64,000 bases of DNA from Massilia varians (GTDB lineage Bacteria; Pseudomonadota; Gammaproteobacteria; Burkholderiales; Burkholderiaceae_D): positions 4,217,001 through 4,281,000 of the forward strand of contig NZ_AP026966.1 of the NCBI RefSeq assembly GCF_027923905.1, read 5' to 3'. Positions 30,726 through 40,113 of the stretch are shown here, piece by piece (position 1 is the stretch's first letter; each line of letters begins with the position of its first letter). The notes beneath the pieces were generated by a model. The model searched no databases, was not told the origin of the DNA, and saw nothing but the letters and a program-made list of their open reading frames with translations. Both the position numbers and the translations under genes were made by a program.

Positions 30726-30765
30726 AAGGCCTGAACCCTGCAAAGGTTCAGGCCTTTTGTTTTTT
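30726..30765 (+). terminator. Rho-independent terminator after acnA
   Basis: A 12-bp stem AAGGCCTGAACC / GGTTCAGGCCTT with a 7-nt loop, followed by TTGTTTTTTC. Confidence 0.9.
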
Positions 30766-30929
30766 CTGAGGTCATTTAACAAGGTAGAGCGCTGGCGCCG
30801 GCAAGCAAGCCGGCAAACCGCTGCAGATCAAGCGTTACAGTCGAGTCAGGCGCTACGTTGTCGCTTCATAAAACCTCACACCCCTGCCGATGCAACAATG
30901 GCTATTTCCCAATTAACTTGAGGAATCAC

Positions 30930-31424
30930 ATGGCCGTAGATGCCTATTTGCGAATTGACGGAGTAAAAGGCGAGTCGACAGACGACAAACACCGGGACTG
31001 GATTGAGCTTGCGGCTGCATCATGGGGGCATAAGCAAGCCCACAACGATCGAACGGGCTCGGCAGGCGGGCACACCGTAGGAGCTGCGGATTTCGATCAC
31101 TTCCTGTTCTCGAAGGCTGCCGACCTGGCTTCCCCCATCTTGATGCAGCTGTGTGCCTCGGGTAAAACCATTCCAACAGCCACGGTGGAGTTCATGCGGG
31201 CCGACGGCAATGGCCAGCGCGTGAAATATTACGAGATCGAGTTCGAGAACATCATCATCTGCGATGCCTCCCAAAGCCTTCCGGGCGCCGGCGTCGTGCA
31301 CGACCAGTACGCCCTGCAGTTCAGCAAGGTCAAGTGGACGTATACCCAGCAGAAGAAGAGTGGCGGCAAGGCTGGGAGCACCTCAGGCGGGTGGAATCTG
31401 GCCACGCGCAAATCTGCGACCTGA
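30930..31424 (+). CDS. hcp: Type VI secretion Hcp-family protein, copy 1
   Basis: A 164-residue Hcp1-family protein, the ring-forming tube subunit of the T6SS. The family opening YLRIDGVKGESTDDKHRDWIE, the FSKAADLASPILMQLCASG helix and FENIIICDA strand are present. The C-terminal tail is Gly/Lys-rich. A GAGGAATCAC ribosome site sets the start. It heads a three-gene set hcp-tai4-tae4 with 2-bp spacing to the next gene, so this Hcp probably carries the Tae4 effector. No structural T6SS genes are in the window. Confidence 0.93.
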   Translation: MAVDAYLRIDGVKGESTDDKHRDWIELAAASWGHKQAHNDRTGSAGGHTVGAADFDHFLFSKAADLASPILMQLCASGKTIPTATVEFMRADGNGQRVKYYEIEFENIIICDASQSLPGAGVVHDQYALQFSKVKWTYTQQKKSGGKAGSTSGGWNLATRKSAT

Positions 31425-31426
31425 CC

Positions 31427-31819
31427 ATGAAGCTCGCTGGTCTCATGCTCATCAGCGTTCTCACGCTCCCGCCCGGCGCCACGCAAGCACCAGCGGCCGA
31501 CCTTCCTCCAGTTCCGCCGGAAGATGTCGCGGCCACGCAGCGCGTCACACCTCGCCTGTTGGTGGCGGCCCTGCGCCCGAGTCCAGCGCAGCGGAGCGCG
31601 GGCGCCTGGATACCCGCATTTCACCAGGCACGCGGCTACATCCGAGCGATCAAGGATGCCACGCCTGGATGGTGTGCGCCGGTGCTGGGGGCCGCTGAAA
31701 TCGACGGCATGATCGTCAGCCATCTAGCGCGTCTTCTCGAAGAAGCCCCTGATAAAGCAGGCGCCGTGGCAGCGCCGGTCATCGCTGCCGCTTTACGCGA
31801 GCATTTCCCTTGCAAATGA
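31427..31819 (+). CDS. Rap1a/Tai-family immunity protein, copy 1 (Tai4-like)
   Basis: A 130-residue exported protein with signal peptide MKLAGLMLISVLTLPPGATQ. The mature domain matches the Rap1a/Tai helical fold: FHQARGYIRAIKDATPGWCAP, then LARLLEEAPDKAGAVAAPVI and AALREHFPC with the conserved second Cys that can form a disulfide. It should block the neighbouring Tae4 amidase in the periplasm. It lies 2 bp after hcp and 12 bp before the effector gene. Confidence 0.8.
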   Translation: MKLAGLMLISVLTLPPGATQAPAADLPPVPPEDVAATQRVTPRLLVAALRPSPAQRSAGAWIPAFHQARGYIRAIKDATPGWCAPVLGAAEIDGMIVSHLARLLEEAPDKAGAVAAPVIAAALREHFPCK

Positions 31820-31831
31820 CAGGAGTAAGAA

Positions 31832-32338
31832 ATGCCGAACGCACGTCCGCTCTTTCACGAGTTTTTGAGGCATTACCCATCTACCTGGGATATGGGACGG
31901 GAATACCTGTTCAAGTCGATCGGTTGGGAAGATCTGCTCGATAACTCAGCTTACATGAACACATGCGCTGTTCGCTTGAGCATCGGCCTGCTCGGCGCCA
32001 AGGTTCCACTCAAAGGACGCATGCGCATCAAAAAGGGCGAATTCGCTGGGCTGATGATCGAACCCGGACAGCGTTACCTCTCGAACTGGCTGAAGCAATA
32101 CTGGGGGGATCCCGAAATTTACAATGACAAAACGGTGGGCTACGTCCGCAACCGTGCAGGGATCATCTCGCACTTTGCGATAGATCCGAGCAGCCCGATC
32201 GCGCAAGGTCATATCGACGTCCTGTCACCAGAGCCAGGCGACCCGTTCAGGTGTGCGAGCCTCTGTCATTGGAAAGCTCGCACGACCTGGTTCTGGCCAC
32301 TCCCGCTGGGCGCAGGAACGGCGCAAATGTCGACATAA
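31832..32338 (+). CDS. tae4: T6SS amidase effector Tae4, copy 1
   Basis: A 168-residue peptidoglycan amidase (NlpC/P60-like, Tae4). The catalytic Cys45 lies in MNTCAVRLS and the catalytic His127 in GHIDVL. The C-terminal CASLCHWKARTTWFWPL matches the Cys-pair/Trp tail of the family. Tae4 cleaves the D-Glu-mDAP bond in prey cells after T6SS delivery. Two extra features: ~12 residues past WFWPL that the second copy lacks, and both catalytic residues intact. It is transcribed with hcp and its cognate immunity gene. Confidence 0.88.
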   Translation: MPNARPLFHEFLRHYPSTWDMGREYLFKSIGWEDLLDNSAYMNTCAVRLSIGLLGAKVPLKGRMRIKKGEFAGLMIEPGQRYLSNWLKQYWGDPEIYNDKTVGYVRNRAGIISHFAIDPSSPIAQGHIDVLSPEPGDPFRCASLCHWKARTTWFWPLPLGAGTAQMST

Positions 32339-32364
32339 CACACTGCTTTGCGCGCGGCGAAGCA

Positions 32365-32883
32365 TCAATACTTCACTTCAATCCCGACATGGCGCTCGAG
32401 ATTGTGACTCCAGTTCTTCGCGGTATAGCATACGACGTCACCCCGTGCGGTGGATTCGACCGAAGGTCCAATGATCGCCCACCAGTTGCCAGGATTAACC
32501 AGCTCTGGAAGACCTGCCGGAAGATCCCCGCGCCAGCCGTAAGGGTCACTCACTCCTCCCTTTGCAGTAAAGCTGGCTCCCTGCGGGACGATCACACATA
32601 AGTCCATGCACACCGATTGATTCAGGCGGCGCGTATTGAATGGATCTCCGGGAAGCCCGAGGACGGCGCTCGCCTTGCCGATACCTTCGATTCCTTTCTC
32701 CACCAGGGCCTGCCCCAGCGTTTTCGCATGCGCGTCAGCAGTACACGGAGGGTTGTCCATCGCAGCGGGCGTGCCGGTTGCCGGCATCTTGGCCCTGGCT
32801 TACACGGTCTTGTCCTGCGCGTTCGCCGACATGGCTGTAAAAGCCGCCGTGGCCAGCAAGAAAGTTCGGAAGCAGATTTTCAT
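32365..32883 (-). pseudogene. Secreted protein gene with early in-frame stop, facing tae4
   Basis: A complete signal peptide (MKICFRTFLLATAAFTAMSA) is followed in frame by TAA at 32800-32802 and then, still in frame, by a well-formed domain of ~145 codons ending NWSHNLERHVGIEVKY. The tail with two Cys (CMDLCVIVPQG, VVCYTAKNWSHN) looks like a folded periplasmic protein I cannot name. Translation could restart at the ATG of MPATGTPAAM, but that product would lack the export signal. It is convergent with tae4, so it may belong to the effector module. I read it as recently inactivated by a point mutation. Confidence 0.65.
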
Positions 32884-33110
32884 GGCATCACCTGTCATAG
32901 TGGACATCGAACATGACCCCGCGGTCTGACGATCCGCGCCTGGCATGCGGACCCGGCCGATCGTAAAAAAATACTATCAGTCGCCCATCGCGTCAATGTT
33001 GTAAAAATCGGCCTGCGGGCCGACCCGGCAGGTCCGGATGATTCGTGTTGTTCGTCGAACTCTGGCGTTTCACGATTACAATGTTGAACCAAAATTTTTT
33101 TGCAGTGGAC

Positions 33111-34325
33111 ATGCTGAACCCGATCCTTCCCCGCCTGCCAAGGATGTTGGCCGGTATGATGGCCGCCGTCCTCCTCCTCGCGCTGTGGTCCGCTAAAGCC
33201 CATGGGGTAGCACCGCCGCAGCCGGTACGCGTCGGCCTCGATGCCGAATTCGGGCTCGACAACAGCACCTCGGCCCAGGCCGTCGAGCTGGGCATGCGCA
33301 CCGCCATCGCCGAGATCAACCGCGCCGGTGGCGTGTTGAACGGCAGGCCGATCGAACTGGTCACCAAGGACCATCGCTCGATCCCGGCCCGCGGCATCCG
33401 CAATATCGAGGAATTTGCCCGCATGCCGGACCTGGTCGCCGTGTTCGGCGGGCGCTTCAGTCCCGTCATCATCGAAGAGCTGCCGACCCTGAAGGCGACC
33501 AGGACCCTGTTCATGGCGACCTGGTCCTCGGCCGAGGGGATCATCGACAACGGCATGAAACCGAATTACGTCTACCGCCTGTCGCTGCGCGACAGCCTGG
33601 CCATGCCCAAGCTGCTGCAGACGGCGCGCAAGCGCGGCTTGCCGAAGGTCGGACTGCTCTTGACCAATACCTCCTGGGGACGGAGCAACCTGGCTGCCGC
33701 CGAAAAGTTTGCCGAGGCCAACAAGGACATCACGATCGTGCGCACCGCCTGGTACAACTGGCGCGACCAGACCCTGGTCGCCAAGTACAACGCCTTGCGC
33801 AGCGCCGGCGCCCAGGTGGTCGTACTGGTCGCCAACGACGATGAAGCGGCCGTGCTGGTGCGCGAAGTGGCCGCGCTGCCGAAGTCCGAGCGCGTGCCGA
33901 TCCTGAGCCACTGGGGCGTCACCGGCGGCGAGTTCGTGCGCCAGGCCGGCCCTGCCCTGAACCAGGTGGACTTTTCCGTGATTCAGACCTTTTCCTTCTT
34001 CCGGGCCGACCGGAGCCAGCTCGAGCGCTTCATGCGCAACGTCGCCACCGTCTCGAAGGTGCGCCGGATCGAAGACATCCAGGGGCCGGTGGGCGTGGCC
34101 CACGCCTATGACCTGATGCACATCCTGGCCAGGGCGATCGACCAGGCCGGCAGCACCGACAGGAAGGCCGTGCGCGACGCCCTGGAAAAGCTGCGCAGCT
34201 ACCGCGGCCTGGTGAAAACCTATGCCCCGCCCTTCACCCCGACCCGCCATGAGGCGCTGAGCGCGCGCGAACTCCTGATCGCACGCTACCGTGCGGACGG
34301 CGTCATCGTGCCGACCGACGACTGA
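33111..34325 (+). CDS. Orphan periplasmic substrate-binding protein (Leu/Ile/Val type)
   Basis: A 404-residue exported type I periplasmic-binding protein. Signal segment MLAGMMAAVLLLALWSAKAHG leads to VRVGLDAEFGLDNSTSAQAV and two lobes with AIAEINRAGGVLNGRPIELV and HSFSF-like hinge sections. There is no ABC permease or ATPase nearby; instead the stop overlaps the start of a hybrid histidine kinase. It therefore probably acts as the extracytoplasmic sensor feeding that kinase. ATGs at 33045 and 33081 are alternatives; this one gives the best signal peptide. Confidence 0.82.
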   Translation: MLNPILPRLPRMLAGMMAAVLLLALWSAKAHGVAPPQPVRVGLDAEFGLDNSTSAQAVELGMRTAIAEINRAGGVLNGRPIELVTKDHRSIPARGIRNIEEFARMPDLVAVFGGRFSPVIIEELPTLKATRTLFMATWSSAEGIIDNGMKPNYVYRLSLRDSLAMPKLLQTARKRGLPKVGLLLTNTSWGRSNLAAAEKFAEANKDITIVRTAWYNWRDQTLVAKYNALRSAGAQVVVLVANDDEAAVLVREVAALPKSERVPILSHWGVTGGEFVRQAGPALNQVDFSVIQTFSFFRADRSQLERFMRNVATVSKVRRIEDIQGPVGVAHAYDLMHILARAIDQAGSTDRKAVRDALEKLRSYRGLVKTYAPPFTPTRHEALSARELLIARYRADGVIVPTDD

Positions 34326-36433
34326 TGATGGCGCTGTGGTCGACGTCCCGGGCCGCGAGCCTGACGCAGCGTTTTGCCATCGCCTCGGCGATCCTGGCCG
34401 GCGCCGCCGTGCTGCTGGTGGCGGCCGCCTCGTTCTGGCTGGTCAATCGCCAGCACGATGCGGCGCTCGCCCTGCTGCAGCAGCGCGAAGCGGCCTTCAA
34501 CGCACGCAGCGTCGCCAATACCGTCAAGACCCTGGTCACGCGCATGGGCGAAGTGGCCGACAGCCCGATCCTGGCGACCGGCCTGGTCGACAGCGCGGGC
34601 AGGGAAACCTATCTCGCGCCCTTCCTCGGCGGCCTGCGCCAGATTGCCGGCATCCCGGTCCAGGTGATATTCACCGACTTCGAAGGCAAGACGGTGGCCG
34701 GCAATGGGCTCGAGCGCTTCGACCAGGAGCAGCTGGCCTGGCTGCGCGAGCGCATCGAGCGCGGCGTGGACCAGGCCGACATCTTCGGGCAGGGGCAAGG
34801 CGCGGAGCTGGTCGGCGTCAGCCTGCTGCGCTACTCGCGCACCAATACCCCCGAGGGCGCCTTGGTCTACAAGGTCAGGATGCAGGACCTGCAGCCGGGG
34901 CCTTCGTCGACCCTGACCTGGAAGGGCCAGCCCGCCGCGGCGCAGGCGCGCAACGTCCTGGAGGTGCCGGTGGCGGTGCCGTCCCAGCTTGCGCACCTCG
35001 GCCTGAAGCTGCGCGTGGACGCCTCCGCGCTCGACGACATCCTGGAGGAGCCCGCGTCCCAGTACGGCCTGATCGGCGGCATCGCCGCGCTGATCGCCCT
35101 CGGGGTGTTCCTGCTGGGCTCGCGCCTGTCGCTGGGACTGACCCAGGACCTGCGCAAGCTCGAGCGCTTCGCCGGCCGGTTCGGCGAGGAAGGCATCACC
35201 GAGCACCGCGCCGAACTGGCCGGCAGCAGCGAAACGGTCACGCTTGCGCGCTCGATCAACCAGATGCTCGACCGCCTGCAGGAGCAGCAGGAGCACCTGC
35301 AACAGGAGCACCGCCGCAAGGACGAGTTCCTGGCCATGCTGGCCCACGAATTGCGCAACCCGCTCGCGCCGATCAGCAGTGCGGCCCAGCTGCTGCGCAT
35401 GCTGTTCGCGGGCGAACCCCGGGTCAAGCAGGCGAGCGAGGTCATCTCGCGCCAGGTGACGCACATGACCCACCTGGTCGACGACCTGCTGGACGTGTCG
35501 CGCGTCACGCGCGGCCTGGCCACGATCGACAAGACCGAGGTGGAGCTCGGCGACGTGCTGCGCGAGGCCGTCGAGCAGGTCACCCCGCTGGTCGGCGCGC
35601 GCGGGCACCGCCTGCTGCTCGACAGCGCGGACCGGCCGCTCCTGGTCAGCGGCGACCGTACCCGCCTGATCCAGGTCGCGGCCAACCTGCTCAGCAATGC
35701 GGCGAAATACACGCCCGACGGCGGCCAGCTGCGGGTCTCGCTGCGCCGGCAGGGAGACAGCGCGGTCCTCGAGGTGCAGGACAACGGGATCGGCATCAGC
35801 CCGGACCTGCTGCCGGTGGTGTTCGACCTGTTCACCCAGGGCCAGCGCACGCCCGACCGCACCCAGGGCGGGCTGGGCCTGGGCCTGGCCCTGGTGAAGA
35901 AGCTGGTCGAGCTGCATGGCGGCACGGTCGAAGCCCGCAGCGGCGGCGCCGACCAGGGCAGCAGCTTCTTCGTCCGCCTGCCGCTGCTGCCGGCCACGCA
36001 GACTCCCGCCGCCGCCGCCGCAAGGGGCACGGGCAGCGCGCCCGGAGCCCGGGCCCGCCGCATCCTGGTGGTGGACGACAACGTCGACGCCGCCAACACC
36101 CTGGCCCTGCTGCTCCAGAGCGCCGGGCACACGGTGCGGACCGAGCATTCGGCGCATGCCGGGCTGGCGGCGGCCGGGCAGGAAGATTTCGAGGTGATCC
36201 TGCTCGACATCGGCTTGCCGGACATGAGCGGGCACGAGCTGGCCAAGGTCTTGAAGGGGCAGCCGCGCAGCGCCGGCGCCCTGCTCGTCGCCGTCAGCGG
36301 CTACGGCCAGGAACAGGATCGCCGCATGTCGCTGCAGGCCGGCTTCGCGGCCCACCTGGTCAAGCCCGTGGTGGCGGAAGAACTGCTGGCCACCATCGCC
36401 GGCGCCGGAGACGGGCACGCGGCGCTTCCCTAG
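34325..36433 (+). CDS. Hybrid sensor histidine kinase/response regulator
   Basis: A 702-residue hybrid kinase. It has a TM helix at ~17-40, a large periplasmic sensor (to ~250), a second TM (LIGGIAALIALGVFLLGS) and a HAMP-like linker. HisKA has LAMLAHELRNPLAPI (His near 341). The HATPase includes LLSNAAKYTPDGG, VQDNGIGISPDLL and GGLGLGLALVKK. A C-terminal receiver domain spans 577-690 (VVDDNVDAAN, LLDIGLPDMSG with Asp ~627, and LVKPV). No DNA-binding regulator follows, so output must go elsewhere by phosphotransfer or protein contact. Its ATG overlaps the stop of the binding-protein gene. Confidence 0.9.
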   Translation: MMALWSTSRAASLTQRFAIASAILAGAAVLLVAAASFWLVNRQHDAALALLQQREAAFNARSVANTVKTLVTRMGEVADSPILATGLVDSAGRETYLAPFLGGLRQIAGIPVQVIFTDFEGKTVAGNGLERFDQEQLAWLRERIERGVDQADIFGQGQGAELVGVSLLRYSRTNTPEGALVYKVRMQDLQPGPSSTLTWKGQPAAAQARNVLEVPVAVPSQLAHLGLKLRVDASALDDILEEPASQYGLIGGIAALIALGVFLLGSRLSLGLTQDLRKLERFAGRFGEEGITEHRAELAGSSETVTLARSINQMLDRLQEQQEHLQQEHRRKDEFLAMLAHELRNPLAPISSAAQLLRMLFAGEPRVKQASEVISRQVTHMTHLVDDLLDVSRVTRGLATIDKTEVELGDVLREAVEQVTPLVGARGHRLLLDSADRPLLVSGDRTRLIQVAANLLSNAAKYTPDGGQLRVSLRRQGDSAVLEVQDNGIGISPDLLPVVFDLFTQGQRTPDRTQGGLGLGLALVKKLVELHGGTVEARSGGADQGSSFFVRLPLLPATQTPAAAAARGTGSAPGARARRILVVDDNVDAANTLALLLQSAGHTVRTEHSAHAGLAAAGQEDFEVILLDIGLPDMSGHELAKVLKGQPRSAGALLVAVSGYGQEQDRRMSLQAGFAAHLVKPVVAEELLATIAGAGDGHAALP

Positions 36434-36571
36434 CGGCGCGCTCAAGAATTTTTTTGAAACAAGCGTTCTGTACGGCCCCGCACCGAGGGAATGGGCGCTC
36501 AGGAGGATGATGGCTTATCGGGACAGCAGGCAGCATGCGGGCCTGCCCCCTCATCCCAAACGGAGGCCAAC

Positions 36572-36718
36572 ATGCTCTATACCATCGCAATCGTACTTCT
36601 CGTTCTGTGGGTGCTCGGCATGCTTACTTCGGTAGCCGGCGGACTGATTCACCTTCTTCTCGTCGTCGCCGCCGTCGTCATCCTGATCCGCCTGTTCACC
36701 GGCAGAAAAGTGCTCTGA
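36572..36718 (+). CDS. lmo0937-family small membrane protein
   Basis: A 48-residue protein, nearly all membrane: MLYTIAIVLLVLWVLGMLTS, then LIHLLLVVAAVVILIRLF, ending in a basic GRKVL. This is the two-helix pattern and length of lmo0937-family proteins, widespread in bacteria and often stress-induced. A strong GGAGG sits 7 nt upstream of the ATG, and a terminator follows. Function unknown. Confidence 0.85.
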   Translation: MLYTIAIVLLVLWVLGMLTSVAGGLIHLLLVVAAVVILIRLFTGRKVL

Positions 36719-36735
36719 CCTCGTGAAACGACCAG

Positions 36736-36766
36736 GCCGGAAACCCGCGGGATTTCCGGCTTTTTT
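36736..36766 (+). terminator. Rho-independent terminator after the lmo0937-like gene
   Basis: GCCGGAAA / TTTCCGGC stem with a 9-nt loop that includes CCGCGG, followed by TTTTTTG. Confidence 0.85.
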
Positions 36767-36772
36767 GTGCGT

Positions 36773-37456
36773 TCAGGTCTCCGCCCACATCCTCAGCAGG
36801 TTGTGGTAATGCCCCGTGATCCCCACGACGGCCTCGGTTTCGCCATGCGCCGCGCGCAGCTTCTGGATGTTGGTGTCCAGCTCGAACAGCATGGCGCGCT
36901 TGGCGTCGTCGCGCACCATGCTCTGGGTCCACAGGAACGAGGCCACCCGCTCACCGCGCGTCACCGGCAGCACCTGGTGCACGCTCCCTGACGGATACAC
37001 GATGGCGTCGCCCGCCGGCAGCTTCACCTCGTGCGTGCCGTAGGCGTCCACCACCACCAGCTCGCCGCCCTCGTAATCGTCCGGATCGCTCAGGAACACG
37101 GTGGTCGACACGTCCGCCCGCAGCGGCGCCAAGCCGCCGCGCTGGGGCCGGATCGCCCCGTCCACGTGCAGGCCGTAGTGCTCGCCCCCGCCGTAGGCGT
37201 TGAAATACGGCGCCAGGATCCGCAAGGGCAGCACGCTTGAAAAGAACAGCGGATTGTTCATCAGCGCCTGGCTCACCACCTGTCCCAGCTCCACACTCAA
37301 TGCCGAGCCGTCCTTGAGCTGGCGGTTGCGCTTGACCCGGGCGCCTTGCGAGCCGACGCTTTCGCGTCCGTCCACCCATTCGGGCGCTTCCTCCATGCGG
37401 GCGCGGATGGCGGTGACCTGCTCGCGCTGGAGCACGCCCGGGATGTGCAGCATCAT
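36773..37456 (-). CDS. piuC: Fe(II)/2-oxoglutarate-dependent PKHD-type hydroxylase, PiuC/YbiX-like
   Basis: A 227-residue non-heme iron dioxygenase. The double-stranded beta-helix carries the HxD iron-binding motif in HYGLHVDGA and the distal His in [15 protein letters not shown], whose Arg binds 2-oxoglutarate. The C-terminal [12 protein letters not shown] is typical of PiuC. PiuC homologues are co-located with TonB siderophore receptors and are iron-regulated, as here, 90 bp downstream of one. The start is MMLHIPGV with GAGGA upstream. The physiological substrate is unknown. Confidence 0.9.
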   Translation of the reverse strand: MMLHIPGVLQREQVTAIRARMEEAPEWVDGRESVGSQGARVKRNRQLKDGSALSVELGQVVSQALMNNPLFFSSVLPLRILAPYFNAYGGGEHYGLHVDGAIRPQRGGLAPLRADVSTTVFLSDPDDYEGGELVVVDAYGTHEVKLPAGDAIVYPSGSVHQVLPVTRGERVASFLWTQSMVRDDAKRAMLFELDTNIQKLRAAHGETEAVVGITGHYHNLLRMWAET

Positions 37457-37474
37457 GATCGAGTCCTCGTGAAG

Positions 37475-37506
37475 GAAAAAAGCCCTCCCGATCATATCAG
37501 GAGGGC
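37475..37506 (-). terminator. Terminator-like hairpin between the TonB receptor and piuC
   Basis: GCCCTCC / GGAGGGC stem around an 11-nt loop. On the minus strand it follows the receptor gene and runs into a T6 stretch. Because piuC lies just beyond on the same strand, it may attenuate read-through rather than end all transcription. Confidence 0.7.
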
Positions 37507-37547
37507 GAAGTCCGGTTGCCCGGCGGGGGTGGTGTTGCCCTGCGATG

Positions 37548-39896
37548 TCAGAACTTGAGGTTGGCCGTCAGGCTGGCCGAGCGGCCCGGGCCCACGCCGG
37601 CGTAGTGCGGCGACGAGACGCGGTCGAAATACAGCTTGTCGCCCAGGTTCTGGATGTTCAGCTGGAAGGACACGTTCGGGTTCAACACGTAGGTCGCCAT
37701 CGCGTCGAAGCGGGTGTACGAAGGCGAGTACTTGGTGTTGTTCACGTTGGCGAACTGGCGGTCCACGAAGTTGGCGCCGCCGCCGATCGTCAAAGCACGG
37801 CTCACCGCGTAGGTGGTCCACAGCGAGGCGCTGTGCTTCGGCGTGGTCGGGAAGGCGTTGCCGTTGAAGGGCGACGGGGTCCAGACCGGATTCGCGGTCG
37901 TGCCGGTGTTGGCGTAGCCGTTGTCGGCGACGATGCCGTCCAGGTAGGTGTAGCCGCCGAACACGGTCCAGTCCCGGGTGATGCGGCCCGACAGGCCGAG
38001 TTCGACGCCCTTCATCTCCTTGCGGCCCACGTTCTGGCTGGTGCCGTCCGGCGCGGTGACGCGGGCATTGTTCATGTCGTTCTTGAACACGGCGGCGCTG
38101 AGCGACAGGCGGCCGCCCGGCAGCACTTCCCACTTGGTGCCCAGTTCGATGCTGCGGCTGGTCTGCGGCTGCAGGTTCTGCACCGCCACGCTCAGCGCAT
38201 CGAGGCCGTCGCCGCCGTCGTTGCCCGGCGGGGTGGCCGAGGTCGCCCACGACAGGTAGATGCTGCCGTTCGCCTTCGGCTTGTACACCAGGCCGGCCTG
38301 GTAGGTGTCGAAGCTCGATTCGACGCGGGCACGGGTGGCCGCGCCGCCGGCGGTGGCCGGCGAGGTGTGCAGGGAGCTCGAGAAGTCGTCCCAGCGCGCG
38401 CCCAGGTTCAGCAGCCACTGCGGGCTGAACTCGATGGTGTCGAAGCCGTACACGGCGCGGGTGCGGGTCACGACGTCGGTCCTGGCCGGCGACACGCTGC
38501 GGGTAGTAGCCCACGGGTCATACGGGTTCGGGTTGACCAGGGTGGTGCAGTTGTACCGGGTGGCCGCGCCCGCGCTCGGGCAGGTGAAGCTGCCGGTCAG
38601 CGGGTTGTTGGTGCCGGGGGTGAACACGTAAGTGCCGCGCTCGGTGTTCTCGCGCGAGAACTCGACGCCGACGTTGAAGCTGTGCTTGAGGCCGGCGGTG
38701 GCGAAGTTGCCGGTCAGGCTGGTGGCATTGGCCAGGGTGCGGGTATCGACCAGGCGGGTGTTGGCGCGGCGCCAGACGGTGCCGTACAGGACGGTGTTGC
38801 CTTTGGAATCGTCCGGCTGGGTGTAGACGTAGTCCTGACCGGTCTTGCCCCAGCGGCTCACGTTGCGGATCGCCAGGTTGGGGCTGAATTCGTGGCGCAG
38901 GTCGACGGTGGCGACGTCGGTCTCGGTGTCGCGGAAATCGCGGTTCTTGAGGCCGTAGAAGGCTTCGCGGTCCACCGTGAACGGGGTGCCGCCGCCGTTC
39001 CTGGCGGTGTTGGGGCCGCTCGCGAAGGGGTTGTTGAACGGGATGCCGCTGTCCGGGGTCTCGTTGCTTTCCATATGGTAGTAACTGAGGATCGCACGGG
39101 TCGGACCGTTCAGGCCGAAGGTGACGGTCGGTGCGATGCCCCAGCGCTCGGTGTTCACGACGTCGCGGCCGGGCACGTCGTTGGCGTGCACCATGGCGTT
39201 CAGGCGGAAGGCCGTGTTCTCGCCGACGACGCGGTTGATGTCGGCGGTGGCGCGGCCGTACTTGTCGGTGCCCAGGCCCACGGTGGCATTGCTGAAGTTG
39301 CTGTCCTTGGCGGTCTTGGTGACGATATTGATACCGCCGCCGGCCGAGGAACGGCCGCCCAGCGCCGAATTCGGGCCCTTGACCACCTCCACCTGCTCGA
39401 TCGCGAAGATCTCGCGCGACTGCGAGCCTGAATCGCGCACGCCGTCGATGTAGGTGTCGGTCTGGGCGTTGTAGCCGCGGATGAACAGGTTGTCGCCCAC
39501 CGGGTTGCCGCCTTCGGAAGCGCCGATGGTGATGCCCGGCACGGTGCGCAGCGCGTCGGTGAGCGACACGGCGCCGGTCTGGGCAATGGTTTCCGAGGTC
39601 ACGACGGTGACCGACTTCGGGGTGTCGAGCAGCGGCGCGGTGAACTTGTCCGAGCTCGACTTGACTGGGCCCTGCACGGCGCGGTCGTTGCCGCCAGTCA
39701 CGTGCACCTGCGGGAGCTTGATGCCTTCGGCCAGCTCCGGCGCGGGCTCCCCGACGCCGCTGGCGTGCACGGCCAGGGGCATGGCCAGCGTGGCCAGCAC
39801 GGCCAGTGCGGGAGCCGACAGGGCGGGAGCGGAAGGACGGGCGTGTTTCTTGCTCTTGATGAAGCTGCTGCTTGCCTGCGAAGTGATCGTGGTCAT
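37548..39896 (-). CDS. TonB-dependent siderophore receptor, catecholate type
   Basis: A 782-residue outer-membrane receptor. After the signal region comes the plug: [18 protein letters not shown] (TonB-box-following segment), [39 protein letters not shown] and [25 protein letters not shown]. The barrel ends in ASLTANLKF with the terminal Phe. The size, plug pattern and linked PiuC gene match Fiu/PiuA-like receptors for catecholate siderophores. A Fur-box-like site lies upstream, fitting iron control. The particular ligand is inferred. Confidence 0.9.
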   Translation of the reverse strand: MTTITSQASSSFIKSKKHARPSAPALSAPALAVLATLAMPLAVHASGVGEPAPELAEGIKLPQVHVTGGNDRAVQGPVKSSSDKFTAPLLDTPKSVTVVTSETIAQTGAVSLTDALRTVPGITIGASEGGNPVGDNLFIRGYNAQTDTYIDGVRDSGSQSREIFAIEQVEVVKGPNSALGGRSSAGGGINIVTKTAKDSNFSNATVGLGTDKYGRATADINRVVGENTAFRLNAMVHANDVPGRDVVNTERWGIAPTVTFGLNGPTRAILSYYHMESNETPDSGIPFNNPFASGPNTARNGGGTPFTVDREAFYGLKNRDFRDTETDVATVDLRHEFSPNLAIRNVSRWGKTGQDYVYTQPDDSKGNTVLYGTVWRRANTRLVDTRTLANATSLTGNFATAGLKHSFNVGVEFSRENTERGTYVFTPGTNNPLTGSFTCPSAGAATRYNCTTLVNPNPYDPWATTRSVSPARTDVVTRTRAVYGFDTIEFSPQWLLNLGARWDDFSSSLHTSPATAGGAATRARVESSFDTYQAGLVYKPKANGSIYLSWATSATPPGNDGGDGLDALSVAVQNLQPQTSRSIELGTKWEVLPGGRLSLSAAVFKNDMNNARVTAPDGTSQNVGRKEMKGVELGLSGRITRDWTVFGGYTYLDGIVADNGYANTGTTANPVWTPSPFNGNAFPTTPKHSASLWTTYAVSRALTIGGGANFVDRQFANVNNTKYSPSYTRFDAMATYVLNPNVSFQLNIQNLGDKLYFDRVSSPHYAGVGPGRSASLTANLKF

Positions 39897-39944
39897 TTTA
39901 TTGTTGGGTCAGAGAAAGGCACCAGGCCTAAAGCAAACGTTAAT

Positions 39945-39963
39945 GAGAACGATTCGCATTATC
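39945..39963 (-). promoter_or_regulatory. Fur-box-like operator upstream of the siderophore receptor
   Basis: The 19-mer GAGAACGATTCGCATTATC matches the GATAATGATAATCATTATC consensus at 14 of 19 positions. It lies about 50 bp before the receptor ATG, within its likely promoter. Confidence 0.65.
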
Positions 39964-40113
39964 CTTTCTATTCAGACGTTTTGCAAGCGCCGCGCCCTTC
40001 CTTTTCACAAGCCGGCCTTGTTTTCATGGCATGTGGCCGAATCAACTACAATACCGGGGATATGGGTTTATCATGACCTTGACCATTATTTGAAAAGAGA
40101 GACCCCTAGCGCC

